NCBI GenBank assembly: GCA_964453155.1
Contig: CAYVQU010000060.1
Span: 1 to 27,783 of the forward strand
Origin: CAYVQU01 sp964453155
GTDB lineage: Bacteria; Chloroflexota; Anaerolineae; Anaerolineales; UBA11858
Direction of reading: 5' to 3'
DNA length: 27,783 bases
The notes beneath the pieces are model-generated. The model searched no databases. It saw nothing but the letters and a program-made list of their open reading frames with translations, and was not told where the DNA came from. The stretch's first letter is position 1, and every line of letters starts with the position of its first letter. Positions 1 through 7,151 of the stretch are shown here, piece by piece. The position numbers and the translations under genes were made by a program.

Positions 1-71
1 TGTATTCATGCTGTTAATGTACACCCTTCACCACCATAATCGGCGAAGGTATTGCTAAGGAGAAAAAGAAA

Positions 72-1448
72 ATGTCTAACCAAACCAAATTCCTACTCAA
101 CGAAACTGATCTACCCAAGGCCTGGTACAACATTAATGCTGATATGCCAATGCCACCAACCCCGGTACTCCATCCCGGCACCAAAGAACCAGTCACTCCT
201 GACTTCCTCTCTGTGCTCTTCCCGATGGAACTGATCATGCAAGAGATGAGCCCAGAACGCTATATTGATATTCCGGAAGAAGTGCGCGAAATCTATAAAT
301 TATGGCGCCCTACTCCGCTCATTCGCGCTCGGCGACTGGAAAAAGCGCTTGGCACCCCCGCCCATATTTATTTCAAAAACGAAGGGGTCTCCCCCTCGGG
401 CAGCCACAAACCCAACACTGCCGTCCCCCAGGCTTTTTATAACAAAGTTGAAGGGGTCAAAGCCCTAACGACCGAAACCGGCGCAGGACAATGGGGCTCC
501 GCACTTTCGATGGCGACCCATATGTTTGACCTAGCCTTAGAAGTTTATATGGTCAAGGTTTCATATCAACAGAAACCCTATCGCCGGGTACTCATGGAAA
601 CCTACGGGGCCGAGGTGCATGCCAGCCCTACGAATCGCACCCAGTATGGTAATTCAGTTATGGCTGCGAACCCCGATAGCCCGGGATCCTTGGGCATCGC
701 GATCTCTGAGGCCGTGGAAGTCGCCGCGACTTCCGAAGGAGCGAAGAAATACAGCCTGGGCTCGGTCTTGAATCACGTCCTGATGCACCAGACTGTTATT
801 GGCGAAGAGGCCATCAAGCAACTGGATCTAGCCGGTGAATATCCCGATGTTGTAGTTGGGTGTGTCGGCGGCGGCTCCAATTTTGCAGGTATCGCTTACC
901 CCTTCTTGCGAGAGAACATCCAAAATGGTCGTGATACCCGCTTTGTAGCAGTTGAACCCAATGCTACCCCCACTCTTACGCGTGGGCCATATGCCTTCGA
1001 CTATGGAGATACCGCCAAAATGGCCCCCATCGTCAAAATGTTCACACTAGGCCACGACTTTGTTCCCCCGCCTATCCACGCCGGTGGTCTGCGCTATCAT
1101 GGCATGGCGCCCAGTATTTGTGCCCTCTACGATGCCGGTTACCTGGAAGCTAAAGCCGTTCCCCAGTTGGCGACTTTTGAAGCTGCCGTGTTGTTCGCCC
1201 AATCCGAGGGGATCATTCCAGCCCCTGAAACCGCCCATGCGGTCCGGGTTGCTATTGATGAAGCCCTCGACGCTAAAGAAAAAGGGGAAGAACGGGTCAT
1301 TCTGTTCAATCTTTCGGGGCATGGGCACTTCGATTTGGCCGCTTATCAGTCCTACCTGGCAAACGATCTCCAAGATTACCAATATCCTGAAGAAGATATT
1401 GAGGCTGCACTCGAGAAACTCCCTAAGGTGGATGCCGTCCCAGCTTAG
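72..1448 (+). CDS. trpB: Tryptophan synthase beta chain, TrpB2 type
   Basis: PLP enzyme that condenses indole (or a related acceptor) with serine to give tryptophan. The 458-residue length and the long N-terminal extension fit the TrpB2 subfamily rather than the ~400-residue TrpB1. Visible motifs are the PLP-lysine segment SGSHKPNTA (K113), the catalytic glutamate in TETGAGQWG (E135) and the phosphate-binding loop GCVGGGSNFAG near residue 280. The ATG at 72 is preceded by AAGGAG at 58-63, a good ribosome site. No trpA or other trp gene is adjacent, as is common for TrpB2, which may work as an indole-salvage or stand-alone enzyme. The family is clear; the physiological role of a solitary TrpB2 is inferred. 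Confidence 0.95.
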   Translation: MSNQTKFLLNETDLPKAWYNINADMPMPPTPVLHPGTKEPVTPDFLSVLFPMELIMQEMSPERYIDIPEEVREIYKLWRPTPLIRARRLEKALGTPAHIYFKNEGVSPSGSHKPNTAVPQAFYNKVEGVKALTTETGAGQWGSALSMATHMFDLALEVYMVKVSYQQKPYRRVLMETYGAEVHASPTNRTQYGNSVMAANPDSPGSLGIAISEAVEVAATSEGAKKYSLGSVLNHVLMHQTVIGEEAIKQLDLAGEYPDVVVGCVGGGSNFAGIAYPFLRENIQNGRDTRFVAVEPNATPTLTRGPYAFDYGDTAKMAPIVKMFTLGHDFVPPPIHAGGLRYHGMAPSICALYDAGYLEAKAVPQLATFEAAVLFAQSEGIIPAPETAHAVRVAIDEALDAKEKGEERVILFNLSGHGHFDLAAYQSYLANDLQDYQYPEEDIEAALEKLPKVDAVPA

Positions 1449-1470
1449 GAGCCAGCAGTCAAGCCGCAAG

Positions 1471-1497
1471 CCGAGATCAACGGGAAATCTCGGTTTT
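1471..1497 (+). terminator. Probable intrinsic terminator of trpB
   Basis: CCGAGAT (1471-1477) pairs perfectly with ATCTCGG (1487-1493) and is followed by TTTT. It lies 23 bases after the trpB stop. The stem is short (7 bp) and the U tract weak, so it may be a partial terminator. Confidence 0.5.
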
Positions 1498-1539
1498 CGG
1501 CATCGTTCTCCATTTCTTCAGAGTCTCCTCCAAGACAAG

Positions 1540-1564
1540 AACCCTGGTGATGATCACCAGGGTT
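1540..1564. terminator. Perfect 12-bp palindrome between convergent genes
   Basis: AACCCTGGTGAT and ATCACCAGGGTT are perfect complements around a single G at 1552. The element lies between convergent trpB and the glycosyltransferase gene. It has no long U tract on either strand, so it may be a bidirectional terminator or transcript-end hairpin. A smaller hairpin (CTACT/AGTAG, about 1600-1616) directly follows the glycosyltransferase stop. Confidence 0.45.
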
Positions 1565-1617
1565 CGGTCTTTAAAACTAAGTTTCAATGACTTGGAAAAC
1601 TACTCAAAAAAAGTAGC

Positions 1618-2343
1618 TTATGGATTTTTCAAATCCCGATAATCGGCAAATAGCTGCCAGACCCGAAGCGCGGCTTCCTTTTGAATATTGAAAGACATTT
1701 TCGAATCTCCCCATTGACGATCAGCAAAATAGATTGGGATTTCGTTAAATTGGAAGCCCAACCGACTGGCAACATATGTCATTTCAACTTGAAATGCGTA
1801 ACCATTCGACTTGACGCGCTCAAGGGGCATGCCCAATAGCGTTTCTCGTCTCCACATCCGAAACCCCCCGGTTGTATCTCGAACAGAAAGGTTCAGAATC
1901 GTCCGGGCATAAAAATTGCCAAACCCAGAAAGCCCTTTACGCCACAGCGGCCAGTTTTCATCGAGGCTGCCGCCAGGAACATAACGTGAACCGATCACAA
2001 CATCACAGTCTGCTAATGCAGCCGCCATTTCTACAAGTTTCTCAGGAGGATGTGAAAAATCAGCATCCATTTGGGCAACGGCTTCAGCCCCAGCCGCGAT
2101 TGCCTGTTGAAACCCTTGAATATAGGCCGTTCCCAAGCCGAGTTTTCCAGCGCGGTGCATTACCGATAACCGCTTGGGAAAGTCAGCCATCATTTCTTCA
2201 ACGAGTTGTCCCGTTCCATCAGGGCTGTTATCATCTACGATTAATAACTTGATCCCGGCTAACGGTAAACCCAAGACCTGGGGAATCAACTTGGGTAAAT
2301 TATCAACTTCATTATAAGTGGGAATAACTACTGTTATTTGCAT
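1618..2343 (-). CDS. Polyprenol-phosphate mannosyltransferase-like glycosyltransferase (GT2)
   Basis: Family 2 GT-A glycosyltransferase of 241 residues resembling dolichol-phosphate mannose synthase. It would move a sugar from a nucleotide donor to a polyprenyl phosphate at the inner membrane face. It starts with MQITVVIPTYNEVDNLP. Further motifs are VDDNSPDGTG, the metal-binding DAD in AQMDADFSHPPE, GSRYVPGG and GDSKMSF, all typical of the DPM1 subfamily. There is no C-terminal membrane or GtrA domain, so it is the short soluble form. It lies 65 bases downstream of the response-regulator gene on the same strand, separated by a hairpin, so co-transcription is possible but unproven. The sugar is not determined. 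Confidence 0.88.
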   Translation of the reverse strand: MQITVVIPTYNEVDNLPKLIPQVLGLPLAGIKLLIVDDNSPDGTGQLVEEMMADFPKRLSVMHRAGKLGLGTAYIQGFQQAIAAGAEAVAQMDADFSHPPEKLVEMAAALADCDVVIGSRYVPGGSLDENWPLWRKGLSGFGNFYARTILNLSVRDTTGGFRMWRRETLLGMPLERVKSNGYAFQVEMTYVASRLGFQFNEIPIYFADRQWGDSKMSFNIQKEAALRVWQLFADYRDLKNP

Positions 2344-2355
2344 TTTTAACCTACA

Positions 2356-2380
2356 TTGGGATGGCTTACTGCCATCCCAA
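2356..2380 (-). other. Intercistronic hairpin, 10-bp stem
   Basis: TTGGGATGGC (2356-2365) and GCCATCCCAA (2371-2380) form a perfect stem with a 5-base loop between the response-regulator stop and the glycosyltransferase start. On the transcribed minus strand it is followed by TGTAGG rather than U residues. It is therefore more likely a processing or partial-termination element than a full terminator. Confidence 0.5.
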
Positions 2381-2408
2381 TTAATTTTCTAGTTTGATTT
2401 TAATTTTG

Positions 2409-3260
2409 CTATACTGCCAGCAGTGCTTTCTGAAGACTTTCCACATCAGTAAAGGGACCCTGATCTGGTAGCAGCCCATTCATTCGCAAAGCCAAGCGCT
2501 TTTCAGGTAAAATCTGCTCTTGATCGCGATCTTTGAGGGGGTAAAAATAATCGAGGGATTGTTCTAATCGAGTCCGAATGCGCTCACCGAGGGTTATTAC
2601 AGTTCCGGGTTGGGTAACCACTACAAATTCCGCCGGACTGAGGTGTCCCACAAAATCGGTAGCATTCCCAACGTTCCGAACCCCATTGTGAACCATTAGG
2701 CTAACAGCTCGTAATACATCATCCGAGGCGACAAAACCATAGGTTTCCCGAAAATGATCTAGGTGATCGAGTGACACCATGATCAAAGCCCAATTTTCAT
2801 TATCCAGACATTCAGATAAGCGTTCATTCACCAACGCCCCTTCTGGTAAGCCAGTTACGGGATTATTGATTGAACCTTGGGTTGAACGTTGTAACGAATT
2901 TCGCACCCGCAACCGCAATTCTTGAATGTCAAAGGGTTTGGTGATGTAATCATCGGCCCCCAATTCGAGTCCCTGAAGTCGGTCATTACGACCGCGCTTT
3001 TCAGTCAAAAAAATAATGGGGACATCTTCGGTGCGCCGATTGGCTCGCAGACGCCGGGCGACCTCATAACCATCGATATCTGGTAAGCGGATATCCATTA
3101 TTACCAGATCAGGGCGTTTATTCCGACAGGCTTTCTCGGCATCTTCACCCCAATTAACCGTCGATACATCGTACCCCTGAACCCGAAAATAGGCATCAAG
3201 CATCTCGGCGACATCAATGTCGTCTTCAACGATTAGGATGTTGTGTTTTATTTCCACCAC
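2409..3260 (-). CDS. Response regulator: receiver domain plus degenerate GGDEF-like domain
   Basis: 283-residue protein. Residues 6-125 form a CheY-like receiver with the acidic pair D13/D14, phospho-acceptor D56 (VIMDIRLPD), T86 and K108 (TKPF). Residues about 130-283 resemble a diguanylate-cyclase fold: it opens with NPVTGLPEGALVNERL, like the DPLTGLxNR start of GGDEF domains. The GGDEF loop itself reads SPAEF (208-212), so cyclase activity is unlikely and the domain may bind a ligand or partner. It sits 8 bases after the V4R-like gene and appears to be the last member of the Roadblock/V4R-like/receiver operon. No cognate kinase is adjacent. The receiver call is firm; the output role is inferred. 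Confidence 0.88.
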   Translation of the reverse strand: MVEIKHNILIVEDDIDVAEMLDAYFRVQGYDVSTVNWGEDAEKACRNKRPDLVIMDIRLPDIDGYEVARRLRANRRTEDVPIIFLTEKRGRNDRLQGLELGADDYITKPFDIQELRLRVRNSLQRSTQGSINNPVTGLPEGALVNERLSECLDNENWALIMVSLDHLDHFRETYGFVASDDVLRAVSLMVHNGVRNVGNATDFVGHLSPAEFVVVTQPGTVITLGERIRTRLEQSLDYFYPLKDRDQEQILPEKRLALRMNGLLPDQGPFTDVESLQKALLAV

Positions 3261-3268
3261 GTCGTTGC

Positions 3269-3904
3269 CTAACTCACCGGCGTTTTTTGAATGATAAATT
3301 CACACACTTCATCACCACAGGCCACACATTTCGATTCGTTGACCCGGAATTCATTACCACCAGACACCCATTTTAGGCCTTCTTGTAGCAGACCTACCGC
3401 GATAAAGCAGACCGGCTTATCTGAACCTTCCCGGCCCCAACAGACTGGGCAGCGGTGGATCGTATAAACAAATTCATCATCCTGTTCTTCAACAGTTGAG
3501 ATTTGGTCGCTCATTTGGCTGAAGATTTTGGCCATTGCGGGCACACCTATGCGCAATTTTGCAGCTAAAGGTAAAACCTTAAAAGCCAAATCACCAGCTC
3601 CGGCCAACGCGCCGAAATTCCGCAAAGCATCTGAAAATGTTGCTCTGCCAGCGCGCAACGCCAACCCTCTGCCACCCCGAGGACCGTACATTTCTTCTAA
3701 TCCCTGGTTTATGGCAGAAATATCGGAGAAATCAAAACCTTTGTTCAAATTATCTTCAGGAAAATTTCCAATGAGAGTGCCTAGATCAGCCAGGTTGAGA
3801 ATCGCGTTCAGACCATTCTTGCCCATGACATCTTCAAGGGCTTCAAGCATAATCAAACCGAATTTATTGGGGTAATAATAACCGCTCTTGGGGATGGATT
3901 CCAT
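3269..3904 (-). CDS. Cysteine-rich V4R-like sensory protein
   Basis: 211-residue cytosolic protein without signal peptide or membrane span. The C-terminal third holds six cysteines: CPVC at 152-155, C166 and CVACGDEVC at 193-201. The ending ESKCVACGDEVCEFII is like V4R (4-vinyl reductase) domains, which often bind small molecules or metal at clustered cysteines. The N-terminal 140 residues are helical and resemble heme-NO/V4R-type sensors only weakly. It lies between a Roadblock protein and a response regulator, with gaps of 15 and 8 bases, suggesting a sensory input to that system. Metal, Fe-S or zinc binding is plausible from the cysteine pattern but not shown. The start ATG at 3904 is accepted because it fits the tight spacing. 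Confidence 0.7.
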   Translation of the reverse strand: MESIPKSGYYYPNKFGLIMLEALEDVMGKNGLNAILNLADLGTLIGNFPEDNLNKGFDFSDISAINQGLEEMYGPRGGRGLALRAGRATFSDALRNFGALAGAGDLAFKVLPLAAKLRIGVPAMAKIFSQMSDQISTVEEQDDEFVYTIHRCPVCWGREGSDKPVCFIAVGLLQEGLKWVSGGNEFRVNESKCVACGDEVCEFIIQKTPVS

Positions 3905-3919
3905 AATTTTTTCCTAGAG

Positions 3920-4291
3920 CTAAATTAACTTGGCAAGGTCTTCAGTGGCTCGGCGCATATCCAAGAAGATCAGCCCCAATTTGGCTTGTTCTCGGGCCAA
4001 GGCGGTTAAGACGGCTTCTTCCCCGACAGACATCAAAACGACGTAACCCGACCCACCTTTGATGTAAACCTGATCTAAACTGCCTCGCCCTAATTCAGAG
4101 GCAATGCGCTCACCCAGCGATAACATCGCCGCGGACATAGCGGAAACTCGGTCTTCCTCAACCCCTTGGGGTAACGCAGACGCAATTGTCAAACCATCTA
4201 CACTAACAACCGCAGAAGCCTCAATATCTGGTGATGAGGCCTGCAGGTCACGAAGGCGTTCAACCATTAGTTGGGAGCGTGATTTTGTCAA
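3920..4291 (-). CDS. Roadblock/LC7 domain protein
   Basis: 123-residue single-domain Roadblock/LC7 (MglB-like) protein. The segment SPDIEASAVVSVDGLTIA begins the alternating helix/strand fold, and GGSGYVVLMSVGEEAVLTALA is the characteristic central strand region. Such proteins dimerise and in several bacteria act as GTPase-activating partners or signalling scaffolds; no MglA-type GTPase is in this window. The start is TTG at 4289-4291, chosen because GGAGGAG stands 7 bases upstream; the next ATG lies inside the domain and has no ribosome site. It is the first gene of a three-gene minus-strand operon driven from the promoter at 4373-4401. Confidence 0.88.
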   Translation of the reverse strand: MTKSRSQLMVERLRDLQASSPDIEASAVVSVDGLTIASALPQGVEEDRVSAMSAAMLSLGERIASELGRGSLDQVYIKGGSGYVVLMSVGEEAVLTALAREQAKLGLIFLDMRRATEDLAKLI

Positions 4292-4372
4292 GGTGTCACT
4301 CCTCCATAAATATTTTTTTGGTTTCGTATTTGTTGTGTTTTGAACCTATTTCTTCTTAGAAACACAGGCATT

Positions 4373-4401
4373 ACTGTAACATCTGGATCAATTTTCGTCA
4401 A
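4373..4401 (-). promoter_or_regulatory. Promoter of the Roadblock operon
   Basis: On the minus strand TTGACG (4396-4401) is followed after exactly 17 bases by TACAGT (4373-4378), which carries a TGn extension. The predicted start near 4366 gives a leader of about 75 bases before the TTG start codon. Confidence 0.6.
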
Positions 4402-4475
4402 GAAATATCGCATGGACATATCAAAATAGTTAACTCTCAAATTGCAAGGTTTTCTGTGCGTTTGGCTTTTACTTT

Positions 4476-4504
4476 TTGACATTATTTTTAGAATATGTTA
4501 TCCT
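4476..4504 (+). promoter_or_regulatory. tetR promoter with consensus -35 and extended -10
   Basis: TTGACA (4476-4481), a 17-base spacer and TATCCT (4499-4504) preceded by TGt. Transcription should start near 4511, immediately upstream of or inside the palindrome at 4513-4530. Confidence 0.65.
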
Positions 4505-4512
4505 CCGCCAAC

Positions 4513-4530
4513 AGACTGACCAGTCGGTCT
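4513..4530. promoter_or_regulatory. TetR-type operator
   Basis: AGACTGACCAGTCGGTCT matches its own reverse complement at 14 of 18 positions, with the pattern AGACnGACnnGTCnGTCT. This is the kind of GAC/GTC-rich palindrome bound by many TetR-family repressors. It covers the predicted transcription start of tetR and ends 17 bases before its ATG, which predicts autorepression. Confidence 0.65.
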
Positions 4531-4547
4531 CATAGAAATGGTGATTT

Positions 4548-5162
4548 ATGGATGAAAAACAAAACACCCGACAAAAAATCCTTTCGGCCGCAATCAACGT
4601 GTTCGCCAATAAAGGCTACCACGCTACCCGAGTCGATGAAATAGTCGCGGCCTCAAAAACATCTAAAGGTGCGGTTTATTTTCACTTTCCTAGCAAAAAA
4701 GAGATTTTTTTAGGCTTGGTGGATGAATTTGCAAAAATTCTTGAAAATAGATTAAAAGAAGTCATTGCTGCCGAAGATCGAGGGGTTTTGCGAGTGAATG
4801 CGGCCCTGACCGTTTGCCTGGAAACTTTTGGAAAATATCGGCAACTCGCCAAGATTTTCTTGATTCAGGCCGTTGGCTTGGGCGCTAGTTTTGAAGAAAA
4901 ACAGCAAGATATTCATAACCGCTTTGTGAAGGTCATAAAAAAACACCTGGATGAAGCAGTAGCCGAGGGCGATATCGCCCCTATCGACACTGAAGTCACC
5001 GCATTTGCCTGGATGGGGGCCATCAACGAAGTTGTCATTCGCTGGGTCTACACCGGCGAGCCAGCCCCAACCCGGGCTTTGCCGACGTTACGAATGATTC
5101 TGCTCCGCAGTATCGGGGTTTCGGATGAACAAATCCAAATGATTGACCAAAGCAATTCATGA
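4548..5162 (+). CDS. TetR/AcrR-family transcriptional regulator
   Basis: 204-residue dimeric repressor type. The N-terminal helix-turn-helix includes ILSAAINVFANKGYHATRVDEIV and SKGAVYFHFPSKKEIF (about residues 10-60), followed by an all-helical ligand-binding domain. The GAVYFHFPSKKE segment is the recognition-helix signature of the family. The start ATG follows the operator-promoter closely. The downstream ABC importer is on the same strand but 209 bases away with repeat-like sequence between, so regulation of the transporter is possible but not shown. The ligand cannot be predicted. Confidence 0.92.
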   Translation: MDEKQNTRQKILSAAINVFANKGYHATRVDEIVAASKTSKGAVYFHFPSKKEIFLGLVDEFAKILENRLKEVIAAEDRGVLRVNAALTVCLETFGKYRQLAKIFLIQAVGLGASFEEKQQDIHNRFVKVIKKHLDEAVAEGDIAPIDTEVTAFAWMGAINEVVIRWVYTGEPAPTRALPTLRMILLRSIGVSDEQIQMIDQSNS

Positions 5163-5233
5163 CCGGCATAATGCTATTCGGTTTCATAAAAATTTCCTGG
5201 TTGACTGACATAATTAATAATGGACCCAATTTT

Positions 5234-5319
5234 CACCGCAGAGACGCCGAGTTCACTGAGTTTTTCCCGAAAAATCAAGAAGCTTTGCATGCTTTGCGCC
5301 TTTGCAATGCGATTCATTA
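5234..5319. repeat. Degenerate copy of a dispersed CGCAGAGACGC-type intergenic repeat
   Basis: CACCGCAGAGACGCCGAG followed by GTTCACTGAG, then three CTTTGC units (about 5283-5309). GCAGAGACGC (5238-5247) and GCGCCTTTGC (5296-5305) are inverted copies differing at two positions. From memory, similar wording is a common dispersed non-coding repeat in environmental bacterial genomes; this copy looks worn. It fills the gap between tetR and the ABC lipoprotein gene. A short open frame across it (5220-5402) is not considered a gene. Confidence 0.45.
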
Positions 5320-5371
5320 AAATTCGTCAGTCAATCAGCAAAATATCAATAATATTTAGGAGATTTTTCTC

Positions 5372-6337
5372 ATGTTCAATCAACGTAACAAAGTTTTACT
5401 GATTTTCAGTTTCATATTTATAGGTATGTTGCTTATCTCTTGCCGCACTGAACAATCCGCAGATGATCCCGTGATAGTTCGAGTTGCGGTCCTGCCGATT
5501 CTGGACTCTCTTCCCATGTATGTGGCCGAAAAAGAAGGATTGTTTGCGGAGCAAAACCTTTCAGTAGAATTTATTCCGGTAGCCTCGGCCCCCGAAAGGG
5601 ATCAGATCATCACTGCCGGAAAAGCAGATGCGATGATCAATGAGTTGGTTTCAACCATTTTCTATAATCAGGCTGAGACCCAAATCCAAATCGTCCGTTA
5701 TGCTCGGGTGGCGACCGCGGATCAACCCGTGTTCCGTATCATCGCAGCGGCCGAAAGCGGCATCAAATCAGCCAAAGATTTGAAGGGGGTAGAAATTGGC
5801 ATCTCCGAAGGGACGGTTATTGAGTATTTGACCGATCGTTTACTTCAGGCCGAGGGGTTGACCGATGATGAAATAGTTGGTATTGCAGTTCCAAAAATTC
5901 CCGATCGGCTAGCTCTGCTCGGTTCAGGAGAACTACAGGCGGCGATGCTGCCTGATCCGGCCTCGGCAGTTGCAGTGGTTAATGGCGGCACAGTTGCCAT
6001 CGACGATACCAGCCATCCCGAATTTGGATTTAGTGTGATTTCTTTCCGCAAAGAGTTTATTACCTCCAACGAACAGGCGGTATCAGGCTTCTTAGCTGCC
6101 TTAGAAGAAGCCACAAATCGGCTCAATTCGGACCCTACTCAATATGCTGAGCTGTTATCCGAAAAACAGCTGATACCTCCGCCGGTATTAGCTTCCTATC
6201 AACTCCCCAAATTCCCATCTGCCGGGGTTCCAACCGCAGCCCAATGGGATGATGCCGTGGACTGGGTTACCACTAAGGGGTTGCTTAATGGGCAAACATC
6301 GTACACCGACTCGGTCACTGCCGATTTCTTACCCTAA
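5372..6337 (+). CDS. ABC importer substrate-binding lipoprotein (NMT1/THI5-like)
   Basis: 321-residue secreted solute-binding protein. The N-terminus is a lipoprotein signal: basic start, hydrophobic core and lipobox LISC with C24 as lipidation site. The mature domain begins VRVAVLPILDSLPMYVAEKEGLF, typical of the NMT1/THI5/SsuA-like fold, and continues with a hinge segment AKDLKGVEIGISEGT. These proteins bind thiamine precursors, sulfonates, nitrate, riboflavin or similar; the substrate cannot be fixed here. A TAGGAG ribosome site precedes the ATG. The ATPase and permease genes follow, making a complete importer. No riboswitch is recognisable upstream. Confidence 0.88.
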   Translation: MFNQRNKVLLIFSFIFIGMLLISCRTEQSADDPVIVRVAVLPILDSLPMYVAEKEGLFAEQNLSVEFIPVASAPERDQIITAGKADAMINELVSTIFYNQAETQIQIVRYARVATADQPVFRIIAAAESGIKSAKDLKGVEIGISEGTVIEYLTDRLLQAEGLTDDEIVGIAVPKIPDRLALLGSGELQAAMLPDPASAVAVVNGGTVAIDDTSHPEFGFSVISFRKEFITSNEQAVSGFLAALEEATNRLNSDPTQYAELLSEKQLIPPPVLASYQLPKFPSAGVPTAAQWDDAVDWVTTKGLLNGQTSYTDSVTADFLP

Positions 6338-6344
6338 CGATATA

Positions 6345-6374
6345 GGGGCTGCCAGCAATATTACTGGCAGCCCC
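6345..6374 (+). other. Hairpin between lipoprotein and ATPase genes
   Basis: GGGGCTGCCAG (6345-6355) pairs perfectly with CTGGCAGCCCC (6364-6374) around an 8-base loop, followed by CTAATTTATT. An 11-bp stem just after the binding-protein gene of an importer commonly acts as a partial terminator or a 3' stabiliser, giving more binding protein than membrane components. That role is inferred. Confidence 0.6.
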
Positions 6375-6386
6375 CTAATTTATTAG

Positions 6387-7151
6387 ATGCTTCAAATCAC
6401 TAACCTCACCTTCGAATATGGCACCTTGCCCATCTTTCATGATTTCACTTGGCAGGTCGACCAAGGGGAAACCTGGGCCATTCTTGGACCTTCGGGGTGT
6501 GGAAAATCGACATTGTTATATTTGATTGCCGGATTACTCACCCCCGTAAATGGTTCCGTTTCGATCAATGGCGACCCTATTTCCCGGCCCCGCCCGCAAA
6601 CTGGATTGATCATTCAGGAGTATGGCTTGCTGCCGTGGGCCACGGTCCGCCAAAATGCGGCTTTAGGTCATCAAATTCGGGATTTTTATGGACCCGACGG
6701 CACCCATGCCCCCGCCGCCGCGGTGCCAACTAGTAATGTAGATCACTGGCTTGAACGTCTGCGTTTGATTCCCCATAGTCATAAATTTCCCAGCCAACTT
6801 TCGGGTGGGCAACGTCAAAGGACTGCAATTGCGCGCACCTTAGCGCTCGAACCAGATTTACTGTTGATGGATGAACCATTTTCGTCATTAGATGCCCCTA
6901 CCCGGGAGTCCCTGCAAAACTTGACACTGGACCTCCAACCCGAACAAAATTTAACCCTAATCATTGTGACCCATGCCATCGAAGAAGCAGCTCTTTTGGG
7001 AAAAAATATTTTACTCTTGGGAGAACCACCAAATATTAAACCTCTAATCATCCCAAACCCCCAGGCTGGAACAACCGATTACCGAGTGAGTGAAACGTAT
7101 CAATCTATTTGCCAGGAATTACGTAATCGAATGGAGATTCAGACGTCATGA
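6387..7151 (+). CDS. ABC importer ATP-binding protein
   Basis: 254-residue ATPase that powers the importer at the inner membrane face. Walker A is GPSGCGKST (34-42), Q-loop Q77, signature LSGGQ (138-142), Walker B LLLMDEP (158-164) and switch histidine H196 in IIVTHAIEEA. It is of the SsuB/TauB/NrtD-like class that pairs with NMT1-type binding proteins. A short insert rich in Ala/Pro (about 102-115) follows the Q-loop region. There is no clear Shine-Dalgarno before the ATG, which lies 12 bases after the intercistronic hairpin. The stop overlaps the permease start (ATGA), indicating translational coupling. Confidence 0.93.
   Translation: MLQITNLTFEYGTLPIFHDFTWQVDQGETWAILGPSGCGKSTLLYLIAGLLTPVNGSVSINGDPISRPRPQTGLIIQEYGLLPWATVRQNAALGHQIRDFYGPDGTHAPAAAVPTSNVDHWLERLRLIPHSHKFPSQLSGGQRQRTAIARTLALEPDLLLMDEPFSSLDAPTRESLQNLTLDLQPEQNLTLIIVTHAIEEAALLGKNILLLGEPPNIKPLIIPNPQAGTTDYRVSETYQSICQELRNRMEIQTS

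Noticed and set aside
1060..1590. Long alternative-frame ORFs over trpB, asnS, aspS, sqr and capD
   Set aside because: They are out-of-frame or antisense shadows of well supported genes and carry no recognisable domain.
4288..4482. 64-residue minus-strand ORF upstream of the Roadblock gene
   Set aside because: It contains the operon promoter and overlaps the Roadblock start and its ribosome site, and no family resemblance is seen.
5220..5402. 60-residue ORF overlapping the lipoprotein start
   Set aside because: It runs through the dispersed repeat and overlaps a well supported gene in another frame.
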